This document shows positions 41,700 through 48,004 of a stretch of 48,004 nt of DNA, in pieces. Positions within the stretch are counted from its first letter, which is position 1; each line of letters opens with the position of its first letter. Both the position numbers and the translations under genes were made by a program. The stretch is from the NCBI RefSeq assembly GCF_026013615.1, contig NZ_JAPDPI010000042.1, positions 1 through 48,004 on the forward strand, written 5' to 3'. The notes under the pieces are model-generated. The model saw only the letters and a list, made by a program, of their open reading frames with translations, was not told the origin of the DNA and searched no databases. The stretch comes from Plebeiibacterium marinum (GTDB lineage Bacteria; Bacteroidota; Bacteroidia; Bacteroidales; Marinilabiliaceae).

Positions 41700-43214
41700 A
41701 TGGAAACTATTATTAAGTATTTGTTAGAATCATCCGTAATATTAGGAGTGTTAGCTGTTTTTTATCGCCTTGTGCTTCATAACGAACCAATGTTCAGGTT
41801 TAACAGAATGTACCTGCTTTTGTCGCTATTGGTGGCTGCAGTAGTTCCTTTGTTGGATTTGTCATCGTATTTTTTTACAAAAAACAGTGGCCCAAATATC
41901 ACTTACATGCTTGGGGCGGTGAATGTGTATTCTGGTCAGGTACAGCAAACTATTGTCCCGGTTATTACAAAGCACCATTTCTTTAATTGGCTTTATGTTG
42001 TCGGGGCATCTGTTTTGTTAGCCAGGCTTTTTTATGGGTTTTTCCGTTTGGGCGGATTATCCCAAAAGGCAGAATGGCAAAAAATTAATGGTTATAAGGT
42101 GGCAAATTTGCCCGGTCGCTTTAATCCGTTTTCGTTCTTTCGTGTCATTTTTGTTAACAGTTCTCTTTATTCAAAAGATGATTTGGCTAAAATTATGGAG
42201 CATGAAATGGCTCATGTTCGATTCAATCATTCACTAGATGTTATTATTATTGAGGCACTTTTGGTAATACAGTGGTTTAATCCATTTGCCTGGATTATTC
42301 GTCGGTTATTAAAAGAGCTTCATGAGTTTCAGGCCGATCAGGAAGTGTTAAAAAAGGGAGCTTCCATTGGTCAGTACAAAATGTTGTTGTTGTTTCAGGC
42401 ATCAGGTGCCCGTTTGCTGCCTGTAAATAACTTCAATCAATCCATTACTAAAAAACGATTTAAAATGATGACAAATAATTCTTTAAGAAACAGTGGCGTT
42501 ATGAAGGCTGTTGCTGGTCTCTTTGTTGTAGCCACAGTTACCTTCTTTTTTGCCTGTGATAATATTGGTACAGAAGAAATTCAGCAACAGGCTGATGAAA
42601 TATCCAATGAAGAGCTGATGGCTACAAAAGTTGAAGGATATTTTTTGCCGGACTCTTCAACCGTATATTTTATGGTTGACGAGATGCCGCAATTTCCTGG
42701 AGGTGATATGGAATTGCGGAAGTATATAGCACAGAGCGTGAAGTATCCTGTAATTGCCCGGGAGCAAGGAGTGCAAGGAAGGGTTTATGTGCAGTTTGTG
42801 GTTGATACAGATGGTAAGGTTGCTGATGTGAAAACGGTCCGGGGTGTTGATGTTAATCTTGACGAAGAAGCTATCCGGGTTATAGCCGGAATGCCAAAGT
42901 GGATACCCGGAAAGCACGAAGGTGAGCCAGTTAGGGTTTCGTATACTGTTCCTATAAATTTTGTTTTACAGGGTGAAGGTTCCGGGAAAGACATAATATC
43001 TGAAGAGCCCATGGTTTTAAAAGATGGAGTTGAGATAAGTAAGGCGGATATGAATAAACTGGATCCGGAAATAATAGAGTCGGTTAGTGTATTGAAGGAC
43101 AAGGCTCTTGCGGTAGAAAAATACGGTGAAAAAGCTAAGAATGGAGTAATAATTATAGAAACCAAAGAGGCTAATTCTGAAAAAAATGCAGTTCATGTTG
43201 TAGGCTATAAGTAG
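41700..43214 (+). CDS. M56 (BlaR1-like) metallopeptidase fused to TonB C-terminal domain and plug-like tail
   Basis: Numbering is from the ATG at 41700 (504 aa); a TTG at 41691 is a poorer start. The N-terminal part has several membrane segments and an M56 peptidase core with zinc motif HEMAH (168-172) and the downstream Glu of HEFQADQE. After a further membrane segment (about 270-290) comes a TonB C-terminal-like domain (about 329-425: PQFPGGD, YPVIAREQGVQGRVYVQFVV, WIPGKHEGEPV). The tail (about 450-500) reads DPEIIESVSVLKD...YGEKAKNGVIIIETK, which closely resembles the plug segment of SusC/TonB-dependent receptors. It probably senses an envelope signal and inactivates the adjacent BlaI. The role of the TonB- and plug-like parts is unknown. 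Confidence 0.88.
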   Translation: METIIKYLLESSVILGVLAVFYRLVLHNEPMFRFNRMYLLLSLLVAAVVPLLDLSSYFFTKNSGPNITYMLGAVNVYSGQVQQTIVPVITKHHFFNWLYVVGASVLLARLFYGFFRLGGLSQKAEWQKINGYKVANLPGRFNPFSFFRVIFVNSSLYSKDDLAKIMEHEMAHVRFNHSLDVIIIEALLVIQWFNPFAWIIRRLLKELHEFQADQEVLKKGASIGQYKMLLLFQASGARLLPVNNFNQSITKKRFKMMTNNSLRNSGVMKAVAGLFVVATVTFFFACDNIGTEEIQQQADEISNEELMATKVEGYFLPDSSTVYFMVDEMPQFPGGDMELRKYIAQSVKYPVIAREQGVQGRVYVQFVVDTDGKVADVKTVRGVDVNLDEEAIRVIAGMPKWIPGKHEGEPVRVSYTVPINFVLQGEGSGKDIISEEPMVLKDGVEISKADMNKLDPEIIESVSVLKDKALAVEKYGEKAKNGVIIIETKEANSEKNAVHVVGYK

Positions 43215-43237
43215 TATATAAACATTTAGAAATCCAA

Positions 43238-43272
43238 AAAATGCCGTTAATTCAATGAGTTGGCGGCATTTT
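43238..43272 (+). terminator. Intrinsic terminator of the blaI-M56 operon
   Basis: AAAATGCCG (43238-43246) pairs with CGGCATTTT (43264-43272), and inner TTAA/TTGG pairs extend the stem. T-rich sequence follows, and a nine-G run occurs at 43285-43293. Confidence 0.8.
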
Positions 43273-43387
43273 GTGTTTTAAGATGGGGGGGGGCCGAGTG
43301 TAAAGATTCTCTCAATTTTGAAATTGTTGCTTGAAAAAGTCATCCTGTTATCTTAACTTTTGTTTTTACATTAAAATTTAAAGCGTT

Positions 43388-43651
43388 ATGGCTAATTCAG
43401 ACATTACAATTTTAGGCGTAAGTGTGTATGACCGTACACAAGAAGCTGGTGAAGTGCAAAATGTATTGACAAAGTATGGGTGTTCCATTAAAACTCGTTT
43501 AGGAATGCATGAAGTATCTAATGATTTTTGCAGTAAAAGTGGTTTAATTATCCTCGAGCTTTTTGGAGAAATGGAAGAACAAGAGAAGTTAGAGACATCC
43601 TTAAAACAAATTAATGGTGTAGAAGTGCAAAAAATGGTATTCGGAAAGTAA
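43388..43651 (+). CDS. TM1266-family hydrogenase-associated ACT-like protein
   Basis: The 87-residue protein is a small ACT/ferredoxin-like fold. ITILGVSVYDRTQEAGEVQ at the start and RLGMHEVSNDFCSKSGLIIL in the middle match the TM1266 family, named iron-only hydrogenase system regulator because it is usually found beside [FeFe]-hydrogenase maturation genes. Exactly that holds here: hydG follows 165 bp later on the same strand. Its biochemical role is not settled; DNA binding has not been shown to my knowledge. hydG has its own -7 element, so the two may be transcribed separately. Confidence 0.88.
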   Translation: MANSDITILGVSVYDRTQEAGEVQNVLTKYGCSIKTRLGMHEVSNDFCSKSGLIILELFGEMEEQEKLETSLKQINGVEVQKMVFGK

Positions 43652-43781
43652 TATTTGTCAAACGAAAATAGCGAAGTGGGGACCTAAAGCAATATATTAT
43701 AGTCCTACCTTCGCATTTCTGGAATAACCTGGAGACTTAAATTATTTGGTAATTATTTACCTTTTTCTCCGAAAAAGCCCT

Positions 43782-43789
43782 TATTTTTG
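43782..43789 (+). promoter_or_regulatory. -7 element of hydG
   Basis: TATTTTTG followed by C matches the Bacteroidota -7 consensus, 27 bp before the hydG ATG. No clear -33 TTTG is at the expected distance. Confidence 0.6.
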
Positions 43790-43816
43790 CATCTCTAAAC
43801 TTATAGGAGAGAAAAG

Positions 43817-45250
43817 ATGTCAATGATCTATCATCCACAAAAATATCGTATTGAGGATAAATCAATGCAGAATTTCATAGATGAGGAAGAAATTAATGAA
43901 ATTCTACAAAAAAATGAAAACCCTTCCAGGGAACGAGTAAGGGAAGTAATTGAAAGGTCTCTGAAAAAAAACAGGCTCTCACTTGAAGAAACGGCTGTTC
44001 TTATAAATGCCAATGATCCGGAACTGATTCAGGAAATAAAAAATGCTGCCAAAGAACTTAAAGAAAGGGTATATGGAAAACGTATTGTTCTTTTTGCCCC
44101 TTTGTATATCGGGAATTTGTGTGTGAACAATTGTACATATTGTGGTTTTCGCAATGATAATAAAGACCAAAAGAGAACAACACTTACAGAACAGGATTTA
44201 AAGGACCAGGTAAAAGCATTAGAAGATAATGGTCATAAACGGCTTATCCTGGTTTATGGTGAACATCCTAAATATAATGCAAAGTTTATTGCAGATTCTG
44301 TGCGTACCGTTTATTCCGTCAAGCATAAAAACGGTGAGATTCGCAGGGTTAATATTAATGCTGCCCCACTTGATGTGGAGGGATTTAAAACGGTAAAAGA
44401 AGCGGGTATCGGGACTTACCAGATATTTCAGGAAACATACCACAAAGAAACCTATCTGAAAGTTCACAAAAGCGGAGTGAAGCGTGACTATGACTGGAGA
44501 ATTTCCGGTTTAGACCGGGCAATGGAAGGAGGGATAGATGATCTGGGAATCGGTGCTTTGCTTGGCCTGTATGACTGGCGTTTTGAAGTAATGGGACTGT
44601 TGCGTCATGTTAATCACTTTGAGGCGGTGTATAATGTAGGTCCCCACACCATCTCGTTTCCGCGTTTACAAATGGCCTCAGGAGTTAATGCTGATAAAAA
44701 GTGGATGGTATCGGATGAGGATTTTACTAAATTAGTGGCTATTCTTCGTTTAGCAGTACCTTATACCGGATTGATTCTTACAGCCCGCGAACCAGCAGCT
44801 ATACGTGATGAGGTATTACAATATGGTGTTTCGCAGATAGATGGAGGTACTAATATAGAGTTGGGTGGATATACTAGCATAGAAGAACAGCAGGATTTGG
44901 ATCAGGAGCAGTTTGAAATATGTGACGACCGTTCACTGAATGAAGTCATGGAGGAATTGGTTAGTAATGGTTATATCCCCTCTTTTTGTACGGCTTGTTA
45001 CCGTTTAGACCGGACAGGTGAACATTTTATGGAGTTTTCTGTGCCTGGGTTTATTAAGCGCTTCTGTCAGCCCAATGCTATGCTCACTTTAGCAGAATAT
45101 TTAGAAGATTATGCACCGGAAGAAACCAAAAAGAAAGGGTATGATTTGATAGAAAAAGAGTTGGCAAATTATGAAGATGAGCGATTCAAAGAAAAACTTG
45201 TCGATCGTTTAGAAAAAATAAAAGAAGGCCAACGCGATTTATATTTTTAA
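43817..45250 (+). CDS. hydG: [FeFe]-hydrogenase maturase HydG (tyrosine lyase)
   Basis: HydG is a radical-SAM enzyme that cleaves tyrosine and supplies the CO and CN ligands of the hydrogenase H-cluster. The 477-residue length fits. The radical-SAM cysteines are Cys102, Cys106 and Cys109 (CVNNCTYC), and the second cluster, which separates HydG from the related ThiH, is ligated by Cys391, Cys394 and Cys417 (CX2CX22C; FCTACYRLDRTGEHFM then FCQPNA). The TM1266-family gene upstream supports the assignment. HydE, HydF and the hydrogenase itself are not in this window. It implies anaerobic hydrogen metabolism. Confidence 0.96.
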   Translation: MSMIYHPQKYRIEDKSMQNFIDEEEINEILQKNENPSRERVREVIERSLKKNRLSLEETAVLINANDPELIQEIKNAAKELKERVYGKRIVLFAPLYIGNLCVNNCTYCGFRNDNKDQKRTTLTEQDLKDQVKALEDNGHKRLILVYGEHPKYNAKFIADSVRTVYSVKHKNGEIRRVNINAAPLDVEGFKTVKEAGIGTYQIFQETYHKETYLKVHKSGVKRDYDWRISGLDRAMEGGIDDLGIGALLGLYDWRFEVMGLLRHVNHFEAVYNVGPHTISFPRLQMASGVNADKKWMVSDEDFTKLVAILRLAVPYTGLILTAREPAAIRDEVLQYGVSQIDGGTNIELGGYTSIEEQQDLDQEQFEICDDRSLNEVMEELVSNGYIPSFCTACYRLDRTGEHFMEFSVPGFIKRFCQPNAMLTLAEYLEDYAPEETKKKGYDLIEKELANYEDERFKEKLVDRLEKIKEGQRDLYF

Positions 45251-45465
45251 CAGCAATATAAAATTGGAAGTATGAGGGAGGATGGTAGGACTGCTCTTCT
45301 CTCTCTGAACTTCTAAAATATGATCTCCATTCCTGGCACTATACTTCCCTGATTTAATTCATGCTTATCGCATCGTATATTTCAGTAACTTTATTTACTT
45401 AGAAGTTTGTACAGTTGTAGCAAGCTTAAATAGTCGAATAATTTATTGAAATAAATCTATCACTT

Positions 45466-47748
45466 ATGGCTGATTCAAAGATAAGAATTCAGGATGCACT
45501 TGATTATCATACCAAGGGAACCCCAGGAAAAATTGAAGTTGTTCCAACAAAAGCTACCAAAACACAACGAGATCTTGCTTTAGCCTATTCTCCAGGAGTA
45601 GCTGAGCCATGTCGTAAAATTGCCGATGAGGTTGAAGATGTATATAAGTATACAGCAAAGGGAAATCTTGTGGCTGTAATATCAAATGGTACGGCGGTGC
45701 TTGGTTTGGGGGATATCGGTCCTGAAGCTTCAAAACCTGTAATGGAAGGAAAGGGATTGTTGTTTAAGATCTTTGCTGGTATTGATGTATTTGATTTGGA
45801 GTTGAATACCAAAAACATTGAGGAATTTATTACCGTGGTAAAAGCTCTTGAACCCACATTTGGCGGTATTAATCTGGAGGATATTAAGGCTCCTGATTGT
45901 TTTGAGATTGAACAAAGGTTAAAGGAAGAACTCAATATCCCTATCATGCACGACGATCAGCATGGAACTGCAATTATTTCCGGGGCGGGTCTGATAAATG
46001 CGCTGAAAGTAGTAGGTAAAAAGGCTGCAGAAGTCAGGGTAGTAGTTTCTGGAGCTGGCGCATCAGCCATTTCTTGTATAAAGATATTTATAGAGTTGGG
46101 TGTACAAAAATCTAATATCATAGTTTGTGACTCGAGAGGTGTAATCCGAAATGACCGGGATCAGTTGTCAGGGAGCAAAAAGGAATTTGCAACAGATAAA
46201 GATTATCATAATCTGGAAGAAGCAATGGCAGATGCAGATGTTTTTTTAGGTTTGTCAAAGGGGAATGTAGTAACTCCATCTATGTTAAAGAAAATGGCTC
46301 CCAACCCAATTGTATTTGCCCTGGCAAATCCAGATCCGGAGATTGCTTATGATCTGGCAATGGCTACACGGGATGATGTGTTAATGGCAACAGGTCGTTC
46401 AGATCATCCCAACCAGGTAAATAATGTGCTTGGATTTCCCTTTATTTTTAGAGGAGCTCTGGACGTAAGGGCTACGGCAATTAATGAAGCCATGAAGTTG
46501 GCGGCGGTAAAGGCTTTGGCGGATCTTGCCCAGGAACCAGTGCCAGATGTGGTTATAAAAGCTTACAATAAAGATACTATTTCGTTTGGGACGGAGTATA
46601 TCATTCCCAAACCACTTGATCCCCGGTTGTTAACAGTGGTGGCACCTGCTGTAGCAAAAGCTGCTATCGATAGCGGGGTGGCAAAACATCGAATTACAGA
46701 TTGGGAAGAGTATAAAACGAGTCTGATTAAACGTTTGGGGCACGATGACCAGATTATTAGGCGGTTAACCAATAAAGCCAAGCAGCATCCCAAACGTATT
46801 GTTTTTGCTGAAGCAGAAGACTATCGTGTGCTTAAGGCAGCGCAAATTGCTATGGATGAAAGAATTGCCATTCCGATATTATTAGGTGATGAAGATAGGA
46901 TCAATGCTTTAATTGAAAAGTATAATCTTGATTTGGGGGATACCAGGATTATTAATCCACAGAGCAAGTGTTCTTCCGATATGGTTAAGCGCTACGGAAA
47001 AATGTTCTTCGAAAAGCGGCAGCGTCGTGGCTATAATCTCTATGAAGCAAATAATGAAATGACTAAGCGTAATTATTTTGGTTGTATGATGGTTGAATCA
47101 GGGGAGGCAGATGCGATTATTTCTGGTATTAGCCGTAAATATGCACATACAATTAAACCGGCGCTTCAAATTTTTGGAACAGAAACTCCAGGGAAAAAAG
47201 TGTCAAGTATGTATATGATGCTGACCAAACGTGGGCCGTTGTTTCTTACCGATACTACTATGATACCTAACCCAACTTCCGAAGAGCTTGTGGAAATAGC
47301 CTTTCAGGCAGCAATGGCTGTTAAAGAAATGATGGGTATGGAGCCAAGGGTTGCTTTTCTTGCCTATTCAAATTTTGGATCTTCGGATGATGTTGAGCCT
47401 AAATTGGTAAGAAGTGCAGCTGCACAAATGAAAGATAAATACCCCGAAATTATCTCTGATGGGGAAGTCCAGGCAAATTTTGCCTTCAACCAGCAAGAAT
47501 TGAAAGAAAATTACCCGTTTTCAAATTTAATAGGTCATGAGCCCAATGTTTTAGTGTTTCCAAATTTGGCAAGTGCAAATATTGCTTATAAATTAATGCA
47601 GGTTATGAAAAGTGGAGAAGCAATAGGGCCAATTGTTCTTGGAATGAAACAACCGGTACATATTCTGCAATTGGGGTGTTCTGTACGTGAGATAGTCAAT
47701 ATGATTACTATTGCAACTGTAGATGCACAAATAAAGGGAGGGGAATAG
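45466..47748 (+). CDS. maeB: NADP-dependent malic enzyme (MaeB type, with PTA-like domain)
   Basis: The 760-residue protein has the MaeB layout. Residues about 1-430 are the malic enzyme, with YSPGVAEPC, the metal-binding HDDQHGTAII and the dinucleotide motif SGAGASAIS; residues about 430-760 are a phosphotransacetylase-like domain, thought to be regulatory and to respond to acetyl-CoA rather than catalyse. It decarboxylates malate to pyruvate with NADP, supplying NADPH. It is monocistronic. No strong promoter match was found in the 215-bp gap before it, which otherwise holds no gene; downstream lies a heptamer array and then a probable rRNA promoter region. Confidence 0.96.
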   Translation: MADSKIRIQDALDYHTKGTPGKIEVVPTKATKTQRDLALAYSPGVAEPCRKIADEVEDVYKYTAKGNLVAVISNGTAVLGLGDIGPEASKPVMEGKGLLFKIFAGIDVFDLELNTKNIEEFITVVKALEPTFGGINLEDIKAPDCFEIEQRLKEELNIPIMHDDQHGTAIISGAGLINALKVVGKKAAEVRVVVSGAGASAISCIKIFIELGVQKSNIIVCDSRGVIRNDRDQLSGSKKEFATDKDYHNLEEAMADADVFLGLSKGNVVTPSMLKKMAPNPIVFALANPDPEIAYDLAMATRDDVLMATGRSDHPNQVNNVLGFPFIFRGALDVRATAINEAMKLAAVKALADLAQEPVPDVVIKAYNKDTISFGTEYIIPKPLDPRLLTVVAPAVAKAAIDSGVAKHRITDWEEYKTSLIKRLGHDDQIIRRLTNKAKQHPKRIVFAEAEDYRVLKAAQIAMDERIAIPILLGDEDRINALIEKYNLDLGDTRIINPQSKCSSDMVKRYGKMFFEKRQRRGYNLYEANNEMTKRNYFGCMMVESGEADAIISGISRKYAHTIKPALQIFGTETPGKKVSSMYMMLTKRGPLFLTDTTMIPNPTSEELVEIAFQAAMAVKEMMGMEPRVAFLAYSNFGSSDDVEPKLVRSAAAQMKDKYPEIISDGEVQANFAFNQQELKENYPFSNLIGHEPNVLVFPNLASANIAYKLMQVMKSGEAIGPIVLGMKQPVHILQLGCSVREIVNMITIATVDAQIKGGE

Positions 47749-47760
47749 AAATGCTTTTAT

Positions 47761-47837
47761 CAATGAGCAATAATCAATAACCAATAAGCAGTAACCAGTA
47801 ACCAATGTCCATTGACCATTGACTAATAGCTAATGCC
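47761..47837. repeat. Heptamer tandem array (consensus CAATAAC)
   Basis: Eleven consecutive 7-bp units without slippage begin 13 bp after the maeB stop: CAATGAG, CAATAAT, CAATAAC, CAATAAG, CAGTAAC twice, CAATGTC, CATTGAC twice, TAATAGC and TAATGCC. Units vary at every position but keep phase. Like the other arrays in the window it sits in a gene's 3' flank. Confidence 0.85.
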
Positions 47838-47871
47838 TATTTCCCATCAAAAAAAATCCCCATCCAACCCC

Positions 47872-47902
47872 TTGACAAGATGCCAGTTATATTATATCTT
47901 TG
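47872..47902 (+). promoter_or_regulatory. Probable rRNA operon promoter P1
   Basis: TTG at 47872-47874 (within TTGACA), a 20-bp spacer and TATCTTTG at 47895-47902 form a full consensus promoter reading off the right edge. Confidence 0.75.
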
Positions 47903-47932
47903 AATTCTTTGTGAAAAAACTTTGCAAAAAAG

Positions 47933-47964
47933 TTTGGCGGGTAAAAATAAAACCTCTTTCTTTG
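47933..47964 (+). promoter_or_regulatory. Probable rRNA operon promoter P2
   Basis: TTTG at 47933-47936, a 20-bp spacer and TTTCTTTG at 47957-47964 (one mismatch to TAnnTTTG) give a second promoter in tandem with P1. An inverted repeat GCGGGT/ACCCGC (47937-47942 and 47966-47971) encloses its spacer and -7 box. Confidence 0.6.
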
Positions 47965-47971
47965 CACCCGC

Positions 47972-48004
47972 TTTAGAGAAAAACGGTTCTTTAAAAGATA
48001 GCAA
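47972..48004 (+). other. boxA-like leader of a probable rRNA operon, cut by the window edge
   Basis: GGTTCTTTAAAA near 47986-47997 resembles the boxA antitermination element (TGCTCTTTAACA in E. coli) and the leader commonly seen before 16S rRNA in Bacteroidota. With two tandem promoters upstream, a 16S gene probably starts shortly beyond the right edge. No mature rRNA sequence is in the window. Confidence 0.65.

Overview
The window looks like a low-GC chromosome segment of a Bacteroidota bacterium, most likely an anaerobic or facultative member of the Bacteroidales/Marinilabiliales. Three things point there. Many genes are preceded by the Bacteroidota -7 promoter element TAnnTTTG, often with a -33 TTTG/TTG 18-20 bp upstream. 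The families are typical of the phylum: ExbB/ExbD/ExbD with an extra membrane protein, DUF4294, BlaI plus M56-TonB, Omp85, lipoprotein glycosidases and LytTR regulators. An [FeFe]-hydrogenase maturase (HydG) with its TM1266-family partner suggests fermentative life. The exact genus cannot be fixed from this sequence.

Layout. 1-5.1 kb: a chain of small hairpins, a PAS protein, an Omp85-type outer-membrane protein, and a large lipoprotein glycosidase; three short degenerate tandem-repeat arrays sit next to gene ends. 5.7-14 kb: two glutamate dehydrogenases (one NAD-like, one NADP-like) bracket TatD nuclease, type I asparaginase, the exbB-X-exbD-exbD energy-transduction operon and cobT. 14.2-24.3 kb: a signalling-rich stretch with a receiver/PEP-pyruvate-binding fusion interrupted by an in-frame TAG near its end, a histidine-kinase-like protein that has lost its phospho-accepting His, a secreted protein of unknown function, EttA, and two tandem receiver/adenylate-cyclase proteins. 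24.5-32.9 kb: WbuC-like cupin, HisS, an ECF sigma/anti-sigma/Spy-like operon, YchF, DUF4294, a LytTR regulator, ElbB and two very small membrane-protein genes (39 and 50 aa).

32.9-43.2 kb: two TPR proteins run leftward; GH31 and GH13 lipoprotein glucosidases, a BlaI-family repressor and an M56 peptidase-TonB fusion run rightward. The promoters of blaI and of the TPR gene ending at 36454 carry the same 16-bp dyad operator immediately after the -7 box, and each has a second copy 53 bp away on the other side of the promoter. This is the clearest candidate for a little-described regulatory system in the window: a BlaI/M56 circuit controlling a secreted TPR protein and possibly the neighbouring glucosidases.

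43.4-48 kb: TM1266-family protein, HydG, and a MaeB-type malic enzyme. After maeB there is a perfect-phase heptamer array and then tandem promoters plus a boxA-like leader, so an rRNA operon probably begins just past the right edge. No CRISPR array, transposase, tRNA or complete rRNA gene was recognised. All family names come from sequence recognition without database searches.
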